Shown here: positions 26,049-39,182 of the stretch, one piece after another
Layout of the letters: every line of letters begins with the position of its first letter
Numbering within the stretch: position 1 is the first letter of the stretch
Assembly: GCA_946807835.1 (NCBI GenBank)
Contig: OX327684.1
Span: forward strand, 14,966,501-15,030,500
Direction: 5' to 3'
DNA length: 64,000 bases
Origin: Ailanthus altissimus
Lineage: Eukaryota; Streptophyta; Magnoliopsida; Sapindales; Simaroubaceae
Program-made: the position numbers and the translations under genes
Notes under the pieces: generated by a model
Databases searched by the model: none
What the model was told of the DNA's origin: nothing
What the model saw: only the letters and a program-made list of their open reading frames with translations

Positions 26049-27208
26049 AAGTGAGAGTTGTTAGGATTTGTGCTCACGTGTCATCCTAATTTTGTATAAA
26101 TATTGTATTTTTATACTTTATGCAATAAATAAATATTTTATTAAATTGCTAATTATTTTTTATACAGGAAGATACTTGTATTATTTAAGACATTATATTG
26201 ATATGGAGGAGTTTAGATTAAGTCTAAACAATTGAAACCTTATCTAAAATGGGACAAAGACCTAGGAATATACTAATAATAACATAGTTGTAAAAAAGTT
26301 GCAAGCGTTGCTAGGAAATTTCATTGTGCAAGTATGTTCTCGAATTATATGTTCCTGATATATTTTCACCAAAGCACGGTATGTCGAGTGGAACTTATTA
26401 ATATAGATAATTGTATATCTATATCTAGATCATCCAGATGGTTAATCTTAGCAGACCATGAATTTAGTGGAAGCTCGTATAGATATATAGGTATTAAATA
26501 AGGACTGGATATTGAATAAGACTCAATAAAGTGCTCCAATAGATATCCTAAAAATTTGTCAATAGAGGGTTTTCTCGAGTTGAGTAGTATTCGTGATCCC
26601 TTAACCTGAGTACCACGGTGGGCTTGTGAGTGATCTACTATACTTAGGTTCTACACATGTCAAAGACCTTTTATGGTATGACCGTTGGGTGTCACTGGGT
26701 ATAGTCTGATGTTTATAGAGTTCGATGTGTGTAGACATGAAATCCGTCAACTCTTATGGGTAAGTTAAATATCCAGATGCTCTAAGGTTGTATTTCAGAA
26801 AGTCTTATGGTTATAAGCATTAAACTAGAGAAAGAGTTTCTCATGATATAAACAATGTCGCAAAGTAGTTTACGGATATTATTTATTAAAATACAAATCA
26901 ATGAGATAAGTTTATAGTTAAGCAATATGAGACTTGACAGTATTGATCTATGTCTCTGTTCTTCTAGGATATATATATGACGGAATAATTGAACAAATAT
27001 GGATTAACCTTAACTTATATGGTTCTACTCGCTATTTTGTATTATCTATAACGTATGTATGAGGGGCATCGCTTATAGACTCTTAGAAATGTTCCATTAG
27101 ACAAAATAGGTGTGAACTTAGAGAGTCTCACTATATGAAGTGTACTCGTTGAGCACGTGGGTAGTGCACTGGATTAAATTGTTTGATCCGGGAAGTTTTT
27201 GAAAAATA

Positions 27209-29400
27209 TGAATTTATTTCAGGGTCTCTCGGAGAGTAGCTAAGGTTTAAGTGTTAAACTTAAGATTGTGCCAAGTGAGACTTGACACTTTTTATTTACC
27301 TAGTGTATGTCTCAAATTGTGCCAATAATTTGTATATGTACTAAATTTGCTATTTGTGGATATATCTATATTTACGCACAAATTATAATGCGGCTATCGC
27401 AGTATAGATTGAGGTGTCAATCCCACGAGGAAGCTTTTGGCAAAATAGGTTTGTGAAGTAAAATATTAAAGTAGTAGCAAATGAGAAAATTAATTAATTG
27501 GTTTAAGTAGATGAGATAGTATTGTCTATGAATTGAGAAAAATGTCTTATGATAATATAAGCAAGGCTTCGAGAATCACAATTATGCTTTATAAATCTAC
27601 TTTACACTTTGATTCAATATTTATAACTCAATTGAAAGTTTCACATCCCAAAAAATCAATCGGAAGATATGTAAAATATAGCACATTTGATAACACATGT
27701 ATTTGATATGACTAAACTCTTTGCAAACATTAACACAAATTATGTCTATTTATACAAATTATCTAAGATTGACAATATATCATTTTGACAATATTGCAGT
27801 AAAAGATTAACTTGAATATCAAACAATTATAGTCTTTACATGTTATCCAAGATCAACAATATATCGATTGACAATATTGCAGTAAAAGATTAACATGTAA
27901 AATAATATAACCAATAACAATTATAATTCAACAAGATCACATAAAGAAAGTATGACTGAAAATATATGAAACGTGAGAATTATAACCTCTGAATTATAAT
28001 AGATCAAATAGATAAGAGTTTACGCACAACTAAACTTACAAACATTTGTAGCTCTTGACAAAGAATTAAAGCATGGAAGTAGTTTATTAAACATAAAAGT
28101 TCATCTCTTAGCCTTGCCAAGAACTCTAGCCTAGATTACAATGCATGTTATTAAAAAGAAAATAAGAGAGAATTATCTAATGTTAAAAACATCCTAAGAG
28201 TGTCCTTATATAGGAAATGAATGGAAATATGTTAAGGGTGACTTCAATCTTCAATAATTTAGGCCAACCACTCGTTTACTCACTTGCAACACTTTTTTGA
28301 TCATGTAAATGACCAATGTAGCCTTTTTGACTAACATAAAAGTTGTAAAATTTTGTCTCTTATTTCCATAGGCACCAGGTTCATGCAAATTGGATGAGTA
28401 TCCAATGATATATGGGCAAAATGCCAAAGATATGTTAGATTTCGGCTAACAACCCTTTTACCCACTTGCAATACAATTTGGTCTATGATAACGGCTGATT
28501 TGGACTTATCATCAACATAAGAGTTATTGATAATTAAGTCAGTATTTCACATCTTCAAGAATTATACCAATTGGGTACGTATGTTGTGAGATACGGTCCA
28601 TATACGTGAGTTAGGTCAAGATAAGCGGAAGTTGTAACCCAATTCTATTGTATCTCAAATTTTGGCCCATAACATGTTGGATTTGGCTTTTCAACTATTC
28701 TTCACTTTTGTGTAAGATTGAGTCATGTTACTTCAAGTTCAAGAATTTCTTCATTTCGATTTTTATATTGAGAGTTTCATTCATTTTACGTAAACCTGTG
28801 CAAATAACATTCATTAATCACAATTTAAGGATAACACTTTATTTCAAGCTAAAAATACAAAAAAATGTTAAAATTAGTGACATTAAATAGTGATTGAATC
28901 TTTTAATAAATATGTATTTTCATGTGTTCATCAAGCTACCATTTAAATGAAATAAATTTTTTTTATTTAAATTAAATCAATCAGTCATTTATTTATTTCA
29001 AGATCTCTCGAAGAGTAGCTAAGGTTTAAGTATTAAATCTAAGATTGTACCAAGTGAGACTTGACACTTTTATCTATCTAGTGTATGTCTCAAATTGTGC
29101 CAATAATTTGTATCAGTACTAAATTTGACATTGGTAGATATAACTACCATTTAAATGAAACAAATATTGTTTTATTTTAATTAAATCAACCGACCATTTA
29201 TTTATTTTAGAGTCTCTCGGGGAGTAGCTAAGGTTTAAGTGTTAAATCTAAGATTGTGCCAAGTGAGACTTGACACTTTTATCTACCTAGTAAATGCTTC
29301 AAATTGTACCAATAATTTGTATGGATACTAAATTAGGCATTAGTACATAAGTGAATGAAATAATTATTGTTTCAATTTGCTATTCAGCCATTAATCAAAT
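27209..29400 (+). repeat. Tandem ~205 bp units in the 3' LTR of Copia A
   Basis: Three units start near 27209, 28987 and 29195. Each has TTTATTTCAGGGTCTCTCG-like, AGTGAGACTTGACACTTTT and CAATAATTTGTAT blocks and ends with ATTTAAATGAAA(C/T)AA. The first is split by the solo LTR at 27369. The same unit occurs three times at 37,600-38,050 and about twice at 62,990-63,360. Confidence 0.7.
27369..28933 (-). mobile_element. Solo LTR (TGATGAACAC family), minus orientation
   Basis: 1565 bases, starting TATTTACGC (expected TGTTTACGC) and ending GTGTTCATCA, flanked by ATCTA and AGCTA. It is the reverse-oriented relative of 35,039-36,602 over its whole length; shared blocks include GATTGAGGTGTC(A/G)ATCCCAC and CCATAACATGTTGGATTTGG. 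Open frames inside (for example 28648-28890) are chance. Confidence 0.75.
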
Positions 29401-30111
29401 GAATTGTTTCATTTGATGGATCAAATACATTTGACATTTGTTTAACTTTCATTGGATGAAATTAATAACAGCGAAGATGTTTCATTGTTATTGGCTAAAT
29501 GAAAACATGATGGCTACTTACTATGCATTAATTGGCTGAACCATTTGAAGATCAAATGAATTGAATTGGATTCAATTCAGATGAAGCATTAGGTGGCAAC
29601 ATATTAAAACTTTAGCCACAAATTGCTTCTTTAAATAGTCACAAAATCAAGCAGCTACCACTAAAATTTTAAGTTGTCAAGTCATTAATAACAGATGTCT
29701 TCCTACTTCATTTTAATTGGATAATGTTAACGTAAATGTTGCCTATATAAAGTGATGGTTGAAAGTTTTATAAAAAAAAAGAAGGAAAAGAGATTTGCTT
29801 CTGTTATGCTTTGTGTTAAGAGTTAACACATAAAATAAAAGGCATCCGAGAGATAAAATAAACTTAAAGCAAGTGTTGCTTTAAATGTTTTGAAATAGAA
29901 AAGCTATCAATCTAGCTTGAGGAAGCTCACCACGTCCCTAACTAGATTTGTTCAAAGCACACTTCAATAGTGAGTACTCGTATCTCATTAGAGTAATAAG
30001 ATAGAATGTGTAATTCTGCTATGTTGCATATGTGATATGCTATTATTAAATTATTTAATTAAATACACATTCACCCATTGCAGCGCACACACATACAATA
30101 CCCACATAGGT

Positions 30112-33100
30112 GATGTGTAACAGCCCAATTATTAAAAAGTCTCAAGTTCATATTGCTCTCATCATATTTACTAAGGAGAATTTATGAGGAGTTAGTTATC
30201 CATATGATAAATCACTAGTAATGACCATGCAAATAGTTAGGATATAAGTAAATTGCGTGCTTGTCAACATAAGAAGCTTAATGGATAAAATATTTAAAGG
30301 GAAATTAAACTTGTTCGATATTAGAGACCTAAAAATTGAGAGGACACAAACTCCACCGTATGAATTTGGAGATAACTATGTTATATTGCTTAGGGTCGTC
30401 AATTTGCCCATATATTTTTAGGAGAAACCCTTGGTTAAAACCACGATGGTAAACTTTATAGTGATTAACTAGACGATGCCTTACAAAGTTCTACTGGGCA
30501 GACCCTTCATGAGAATTTTGAACACAACTATGTCTATCTACTATTTAAAACTAAATTCTCGACTAGAGAATGAGTAAGGGTTGTTTATTAAGATCAAAAG
30601 GTAATAAGGAGTTATTATGCAACCTCATCCAGAATAAGTTTTTACATTTCAACAGTAGACCTGAGATAGGAGAATAAGTCAAAATCTCTAAAGCTAGTTA
30701 GAGAATTAATCTCGGTGCTTATTAAAATTAAGTCATCCAAGAAGTGGTAAAGATAGGCTTACATCTATAGCCCAAGATTAAAGAAGAGATAAGCACACTG
30801 GTAAAAGAGTTCTTGGACATCTTTGCTTGGTTAAACAAAGACATGTTAAAAATATATTTCACCTTGATATCTTATGTACTAATTATTGGTTCATCTTTTA
30901 AGCCGATCAAGAAATGGAGACTAATTTTCAATCAAGAGATGAATGACGCTGTCGCAGTAAAGGTCGAAAGCTGTTAGCAACATGGTTCATCCAAGAAGAA
31001 GTCCACTACCCCGAATGGTTGGTTAATGTCATGATGGTAAAAAAAAAAGCTAACGAGAAATGGAGAATGTCATGGACTTCATGGATTTGAAGAAGGCTTA
31101 CCCCATAGATAACTTTTTACTACAAAAAAATAGAAAATTTTGTGGACTCCATAACTGGGCACATATTTTTTTTAGTTTTATAGACGTTTTTTCAAGATAC
31201 AATCAAATCAAGATGTTTCCTCCTAACCAAGAATAGACATCTGTCATTACCCATCAAGAGACTGATTGTTACAAGGTCTTGCCATTTAGACTAAAGAATG
31301 TAGGTGCCACTTAGCTAGCACTAAAACGCTTTAGCTACTAGAATTTTAAGGTTTTCTTCTCTTATAGCATTGCAGCGTTAACTCTTGTAGCGTCGTAATG
31401 TTGAGTTTGTGTTCAATTCTTCTCTTTAAACTTCAAATTCATATTGTTTTGCTCTAATTTCTTCAATTTTCATTTTCGTATGCTCCAATTTCTTTATTTT
31501 TCATTTTGTTTCATGCTTACTCCCTATAAAACCATCATATAATGCATAAATAGCCATCTAATTACTCAAAAATAAATAATTCTTTAAGCTAAAAAGGAAT
31601 AAAATTATATACTTAAATTACCCTTATCAATCTTACACCATAATTATTCTCATTAACTAGCCTTTGAGATAGATCCTCCACAAGTCCAACCTCTCTGGAT
31701 AATTGATAAAATGAGTGGTGAAACTCAGTGAGTTTGACATTTAGTTTAAGCCAAGAATGGTCATTAAAGGACAAGTCCTTATAGATTTTGTTGCAGAATG
31801 TACCCATGATAACATGGTAATACTAGAAACTCCCTCCGATGAGCCTACGGGTAAACAAAGTAACGAGTAGCCCATGCTTTAACTTGGACAATCTTTATTG
31901 ATGAAGTTTCTAACTCTTAAAGCTACTGAGCTGCATTATTTTTATTATCCCTGAGGGATATAAGCTTAGTTACACAATCATATTTGGCTTTCTCACTTCA
32001 AACAATGAAGCATAATATGAGGACATTCTAATCGAACTAAAAGTTATCTAAGCACTCCTCACCAAGAAAGTCCTCATCAAAAGTGACTCGTATCCAGTGG
32101 TCAATTAAGTTAATAAAGATTTTAAGGTGCGAGGAGATCACATGGCTACCTATCTCTAGAAAGTCAATGAATTGATAAAGCAATTCGAAAAAGGTCAAGA
32201 TCTAGTAGATATTGAGGGCAGAAAATCACAGGGTAGACATATTAGCTAGAATAGCTTCAACTGATGAAGCTCGAATATAACAATTTGTTCCCCCTTGAGT
32301 TCATCCTAAAACTGAGCAACAAAGAAATTGGGATTAGAGAGGTCATGCAAATTAATCCACGCTCTAGATAGATGGATCTGACATGAGCATATATAAAGAT
32401 TGGGAAATTATTATAGGATAAGTTAGAAACATGACTACTAAGATACAAACCAGCTCGATACATCCTCATCAATGGTGTCCTTTATCAATGAAGATATTCC
32501 CTCCTTCACTTGAGCTATTTGAGACCTGACAAAGTCGAATACATATTCTGTGAGATTCACAAAAGAATCTACAAAAATCACTCTGAAGCTGAAGCCCTGG
32601 CTTATAAGACTTTCAAGATTGGTTATTATTGGCCAACTGCACTCAAGATGTTAATGACCAACCCATGGCCCTTTGCACAATGAGGACTAGGTCTGGTCAG
32701 CCATTTTCCTTGAGGAAGAGGTTCGACCAAATATACCATTGTCATTGTCAACTACTTTACCAAATTGGTAGAGGTCAAGCCCCTAGCAAGATTACTCAAA
32801 AAAGGCAAGAAACTTTGTGTAGAGAAACTTGGTTTATAGATTTGGGGTACTACACTATCATCACTGACCATAACAACCAGTTTCACAATGAAATCTTCAA
32901 GGACTTTTACAAATAGCTTGGTATACAACTCTTGTTTTCCTTCTTAGCTCAGCCAAAGACCAATGGATAGGTAAAGTCCTCTAAGAAGCTCATCAAAAGA
33001 CTGCTAGAAAAAGCGCTAACTGAAAAGAAAAGATGCTTCAGTTGACAAATTGCCTGAAGTTTTGTAGGAGTTGAGGACTATTAGTAAGAAAACCACTGGT

Positions 33101-33540
33101 AAGACCATTTTCTTACTATTTTTTGTTACAAAGCCGTGATCCCAGCAAAAGTGAGAGCACCCACCTACCGAGTGTAATACTTTGACAAGAATAAAAATTA
33201 AGGGCTCATATGAGAAAGTTTGGATCTAGTCGAGTAGAAGATGGAAATGGCCATGATTAAAACTGCTACTTACCAATAAAATGTACCCGGTATTACAACA
33301 GAAGATTTCCAACCCAAGAATTTGCAAAAAGAGACCTAGTCCTAAGGAAAGTATTGCTAAACACTAAGGGCCCAACTGAAAAAGTTCTCGACCCTAATTG
33401 AGAATGCCCTTATAAAGTGCTTAGAAGGATCCAACCAGGTACCTACAAGCTCAAATATGCAAATAAATGGGTTGTCAAGAAACCCTAAAATACCAAGCTC
33501 CTAAAAAAATACTACTTAAAGCTATTCTTATTATACTCTT
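30112..33540 (+). pseudogene. Gypsy pol remnant (protease, RT, RNase H, integrase)
   Basis: Protease part at 30.15-30.6 kb (TKENL, YKVLLGRPFM). RT from about 30,900 (FIQEEVHYPEWLVNV, FIDVFSRYNQIKMFP, CYKVLPFRLKNVGAT), cut off near 31,330 by an LTR fragment. RNase H from about 31,650 (LIKGQ-type FKPRMVIKGQVLIDFVAEC), then KVLIKSDSQL-like sequence near 32,070. Integrase zinc-binding region near 32,520 (YYWPTALKM) and core to 33,180 (VIPAKVRAPTYRV). A C-terminal GPYKVL-like segment lies near 33,410. Nearly every segment has stops or shifts. The order protease-RT-RNase H-integrase is that of Ty3/Gypsy. Confidence 0.75.
31340..31629 (-). mobile_element. LTR fragment (TGATAAGGG family) inside Gypsy RT
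   Basis: The reverse complement starts TGATAAGGGTAATTTAAG at 31629, like the family start at 17509. It runs about 290 bases and ends in a GC-richer stretch near 31,350 (GCATTGCAGCG). It replaces the second half of the Gypsy RT, so a deletion accompanied the insertion or followed it. Confidence 0.4.
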
Positions 33541-35038
33541 TAAGCTTGTAAAAGTAAAGAATCATTAATAAAAATCTCATTTTTTCCTTTTAAAAATAAA
33601 TATACAAGCAAATAAGTTTAGAACTACACACTCATTCAAGACTATTATAAAAGACAAATATGAAAAGCTATCTTAAAACCTGAGCCAGGTTAAAACGAAG
33701 ACTACTCGAAACTCCTCTATATGTTTTAAGTTATTGATGTAAGCCTAAAAGTAGAAACTGCGAGGTAGTTAATGGAATGTGTGGTTCAAATTTGTGTATG
33801 CATGTGAATGTGTATATATTAAATCATAATGCATGTCAAGTATACATGGCATAGTAGAATTGTAATTAAACATTCAATAAATACACACTAAAACTAAAAT
33901 AATTACACTAATAGTTTTAAAAACTTACCCTTGAAGACGATTCAGTGAAGATTCAAACTTCTAGAGCTCACACGAAATGATTCCATTGGCAATTATAGTT
34001 TTCAACAGTAGGTGAGATTAGAAAACTAGAATAGTAGCCTTGTTAATTTTGTGCAACAACTGATCCTAACAACACTTGCCTTATGCTTTTCTCCAAAAAA
34101 AAATAGCAAAAAATGGCTTTAGGGACCAATTTGTAGGAATTTAAAACTATCTCTCTCACATGGCTATATAGAGCTTAGTTTTAAAATAAAGGAAACTTTT
34201 GCCTATTTTATTCATATGGCCAAATGAATCACACAAGGACCAAATTGCAAGCTTTTCAAATTATTTTTTCCTTGACCAATGACAACTTCTTTGCATGTTA
34301 AAAAGTCAACAACACTTGTCAACTTTTAGTGCCATGCATTTGCAAAGTGTTCTTTTAAGCTTTGCCATTTGTCAAGCTTTAAAGTAGTAACAAGCCATGC
34401 AATTGCTAAGTGTCCCTCATGCATGTTCATAGAAGCCACTTGTTAAAAATTTTAAATAAATAACAAATTTTTTTATTTAATTAAAAGCTTAACTTTAAAC
34501 ATTTGACAGGTGTACGTCCTGAGAGATCTTGAAAAAAAATTCTATTTTTTGAAATTTTCAAGATCAAGCCGTTCAACCCGGCCCACTACCCTAATGTTTA
34601 ATAAGTATACTTCATATTGTAAGACTCCCTAGGTTCACACATGTTTGTCTTATGAAACTATTTTACAAGTTTATAAATAATACCCTACACACATGTTACA
34701 TATATTAAAGAACGGTGCGCTGAACTATACAAGATGAGGTCAAGTATATCCGTATAATCCTTCCGCCACCTATATCCTAGAAGAGTAGAGATATAGATCA
34801 TCACCATTAAATCTATATACACTTGACTGTGAACTTATCTCTAGATTTATATTTCTATAAATAATATTCACAAACTTCTTTGCGAAAAACTCTTTTCCAA
34901 GGTTTATACGTGTGATAACAAGACTTTCTAAAATACAATCTCCGAGTATCTGGATATGTAACTCACCCACATGAGCTGATAAATCTCATATCTACACACA
35001 CCAAATTTTATAAGCATCAAACTATACCCAATGACAAC

Positions 35039-36602
35039 TGATGAACACATGAAAATACATATTTATTAAGAGATGCAGCCACCATTTAATGTAACTAATT
35101 TTAGCATTTTCTATATTTTTAGCTTGAAATAAAGTGTTCTCCTTCAATTGTGATTAATGAATGTTATTTGGACAGGTTTAGGTAAAATGGACATAACTTT
35201 CAATGTAGAAATCAAAATGAAGAAATTCTTGAACTTAGTACAACATGACTCAATCTTACACAAATTTGAAAAATAGTTAAAAAGCCAAATCCAACATGTT
35301 ATGGGCCAAAAATTGAGATACAATAGAATCGGGCTACAACTTCTGCCCAGCTTGACCTAACTCACGTATTTGGACCGTATCTCACAAAATACGTACTCAA
35401 TTAGTATAATTCTTGATGCTGTGAAATGATGACGTAACTATTAATAACTCGTATGTTGATGGTAAAGTCCAAATCAGCCGTTATCATGGACCAAATAGCA
35501 TTGCAAGTGGGTAAAATGGTTGTTGGCTGAAATCTGATGTATCTTTAGAAATTTGCTCATATCTCATTGGATACTCATCTAAGTTGTATGAACTCAGTGC
35601 CTATGGAAAGAAGAGACAAAATTCTATAACTTTCATGTCAACTACAGAGGCTACATCAGTCATTTACATTATCAAAAATATGTTACAAGTGGATGAATGA
35701 GTTATTGGCCTAAAATTATTGAAGATTGATGTCACCCATGACAAATTTCCATTCATTGCCTATATAAGAAGACTCTTAGGACGTTTTCAATATTAGATAA
35801 TTCTCTTTTCTTTTCTTCTCATTAACATATATTGTAATTTAGGTTAGAGTTTTTGGCAAGACTAAGAGATGAACTTTTATGTGTAATAAATCCACTTCTA
35901 TGCTTTGATTCGTTGTCAAGAGCTAAAAATGTTGTAAGTTTGGTTTTGATTAAACTCTTATCTAGTTTATTTTCTATAATCCTGAGGTTATAATTCTCAT
36001 GTCTCATATATATTCAGTCATGCTTTTCTTATATGATTCTTGTTGAATTATAATTGTTATTGGTTACATTGTTTTATATGTTAATTTTTTACTGCAATAT
36101 TGTCAAATTGATCTATTATCGATCTTGGATAACATGTAAGGGCAATAAATGTTTGATATTCAAGTTGATCTTTTACTACAATATTTTTAAAATGATATAT
36201 TGTCGATCTTAGATAACTTGTATAAATAAACATGATTTGTGTTAATATTTGCAAAAGCGTTTAGTCATATCCAATTTATGTGTTATCAAATGTGCTATAT
36301 TTTACATATCTTCCGATTGATTGTTTAGATGTAAAACTATCAATTGAGTTATAAACATTGAATCAAAGTGTAGAGTAGATTTATAAAGCATAATTGTGAT
36401 TCTCGAAGCCTTGTTTGAATTATCTTAAGACATTTCCTTCAAATCATAGACAATTCTATCTCATCCACTTAAATCAATTAATTTTATCCTTTGCTACTGC
36501 TTTAATATTTTACTTTACCAACCTATTTTGCCAAGAGCTTCATCGTGGGATCGACACCTCAATCTATACTGTGATAGCCACGTTATATTTTGAGCGTAAA
36601 CA
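35039..36602 (+). mobile_element. Solo LTR (TGATGAACAC family), plus orientation
   Basis: 1564 bases from TGATGAACACATG to GCGTAAACA, flanked by exact ACAAC duplications (35,034-35,038 and 36,603-36,607). Rejoining the flanks restores the Copia LTR sequence seen in the 3' LTR of Copia A near 26,680. Same family and length as 27,369-28,933, but at a different site in the host LTR. Confidence 0.85.
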
Positions 36603-36725
36603 ACAACCAAAGGTCAGACCATGAAAAGTATCTGACATGCGTGGAATCAAAGCATGGTGGACATGAGATGTCTATTAGAGGTCCTCGTGAGTCTATTTAG
36701 TACACAGTCCTCACTAAGTACTTGT

Positions 36726-39182
36726 TGTAAGGTGTTGTGTGCATCTGCACCATGCAACGAGTTAATGTATACATTTTAAACAATTTAAAATATTGTATGT
36801 CTCACATACAACGTGGCAAAATTAATACACATTTAAATAATCTCATTACACTAATAAGATTATGGGACTCATCTTCGAAACGTGCTTTGAACAATTCTAA
36901 TTGGGAAAATGGTAGGCTTCCACAAGCTAGAATAGTAACTTTCTTTTTCGAAATGTAAAACACTTGAAGCAACTCTTGCTTTACTTTTATTTCTCTCGGA
37001 TAAACTATATTATTTCTATTTCTCTCGGATAAACTAGATCACTATACTTCACAAATGAAATAAAGCCCGTTTATATAGCCATTATGGCCACTCAAATGTC
37101 CAATCAATATTCAATTAGTGGCCATTAAAAAGAAGCATGACAAATCACTAAAATTACACACATCATACATGCAAATAAACTTGTTGTCCGATAACTTATT
37201 AAATGGCCAAATATAAGCTAAATAAGTGGCCAATATATTTGCTTATGAATATGATATTCGACCAACTCATGCTTACTTCCAAGCATGATGAGAATATAGG
37301 AATATAATCATTCCATTGGCCAAATAAATGACCGAATGATGATGAATTTTGGTGGCCAAAATGGCCTCCTTATGCTTAAACTTAAGCATGAAAAATTGAT
37401 TTCGTTTCATTTGGCCTAATTAATGGCTGAATTGCGTTTGATATAATTAACTAATATAATAATTCATTTAACAAACATAATCAAATTAAATGGGCTAATA
37501 AAATCATACCACGTATCATATCTTAACAAATTAATGGCATGATATGTGATATTCAATAGAAAGGTAAAAGTGGCAAGACCCGCTTAATGAGATCCCAGGC
37601 TTAACACTTAAACCCTATGATTTACTCGAGAGACTCTAAAATAATTTTGATTTAATTTAAATAAAACAACAATTATTTCTTTTAAATAGTAGCTATATCC
37701 ACTAATGCTAAATTTAGTACCCATACAAATTATTGGCACAATTTTAGACATACAGTGGTAAATAAAAGTGTCAAGTCTTATTTGGCACAATTTTAGGTTT
37801 AACACTTAAACTTTAGCTACTCCCCGAGAGACCCTGAAATAATTCTGATTTAATTTAAATAAAATAATAATTGTTTCATTTAAATAGTAGCTATATCCAC
37901 CAATTCCTAATTTAGTACCCATACAAATTATTGGCACAATTTGAGACATACACTAGGTAGATAAAAGTGTCAAGTCTTATTTAGCACAATTTTAGGTTTA
38001 ACACTTAAACTTTAGCTACTCCCCAAGAAATTCTTAAATAAATTCATATTTTTTTAAAAATTTCCGGATCGAACAATTCGATCCGATGCGCTACTCACGT
38101 GCTCAATAAGTACACTTCATATAGTGAGACTCCCAATGTTCACACCCTTTTTGTCTCACAGAATATTTTCATAAGTCCATAACCAATGCCCCACACACAC
38201 ATGTTATGGATAATACAAAATGGCAAATTAAACTATACAAGTTAAAGTTAATCCATATTTGTACAATTCCTCCGTCATAAATATCCTGGAAGAGTTGAGA
38301 CATAGATCCACACCGTCAAGTCACCTATTACTCAACCATAAACTTATCTCCTCAATTCGTATTTCGATAAATAATATGCACAAACTCCTTTACGATATTA
38401 TTTATACCACAGGAAACTTTTTCCAAGGACAATATGCTTGTGGCCATAAAACTTTTTGGACTACAATATTGGAGCATCAGGATATTTAACTCACCCATAT
38501 GAGCCAATGGATCCCATATCTACACACAACGAAATCCATGAACATCAGACCATACCCAACGGTCAGACCATTAAAAGTCTTTGACATGTGCGGAACCAAA
38601 GTATGGTGGATCATTCACAAGCCCACCATGGTGCTCGGGTCAAGGGACCACGAATACTACTTAACTCGAGAAGATCCTCTATTGACGATTTTATGGGATA
38701 TCTATTGGAGATCTTCATTGAGTCTTATTCCGTATCTAGTCCTCATTGAATACCTATATATCTATACGAGCTTCGACTAAGCTTATGATTTGCTAAGATT
38801 AACCATCTGAACTATCTAGATATAGACATACATTAATCTACATAAATCGATTCCACTCAACAAACCCTGCATCGGTGAAAATAGATCAAGAACATATAAT
38901 TCAAGAACATACTTGCACAATGATATTTTCTAGCAACTCTTGCAACTATTTACAACTATATCATTGTAAGTATATTTTCAAGTCTTTGTCCCATTTTAGG
39001 CAAAATTCTAACTCTTTAGACATAATCTAAACTCTTTCATATCAATATAATGTCCAAAATGTTACAAGCATCTTACCTGATAAAATTAATTAGCGATTTA
39101 ATGAATTATTTATTTATTGCATAAATATGAAATGACAATATTCGTATAAAATTGAGATGGCACATGAGCACAAATCCCAACA
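36726..39182 (-). mobile_element. Copia-type solo LTR nested in LTR B
   Basis: 2457 bases. The reverse complement starts TGTTGGGATTTGTGCTCATG and ends CACCTTACA, with flanks CTTGT (36,721-36,725) and CTTGC (39,183-39,187). It carries three ~205 bp internal units (near 37,615, 37,815 and 38,018) and the TATACGAGCTTC region shared with its host LTR. Confidence 0.75.

Larger units (their letters stand above)
16867..30106 (+). mobile_element. Ty1/Copia retrotransposon A with both LTRs and TAGGT target duplication
   Basis: Starts TGTTAGGATTT and ends ACCCACA, flanked by exact 5-base duplications TAGGT at 16862-16866 and 30107-30111. Inside are the 5' LTR (16867-21130), a primer-binding site, gag, pol in Copia order (integrase before RT), and the 3' LTR (26059-30106). 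It interrupts the Gypsy element between gag and protease. Both LTRs are enlarged by solo-LTR insertions. Internal frames carry many stops, so the element is dead. Confidence 0.85.
26059..30106 (+). repeat. 3' LTR of Copia A, enlarged
   Basis: Begins TGTTAGGATTTGTGCTC right after a weak purine tract (CAAGTGAGAG). It contains a 1565-base antisense solo LTR and three copies of a ~205 bp internal unit, against one in the 5' LTR. This explains its larger size. Confidence 0.8.

Noticed and set aside
31613..31807. Minus-strand 64-codon frame
   Set aside because: Overlaps the plus-strand RNase H remnant of the Gypsy element, whose motif order is recognisable.
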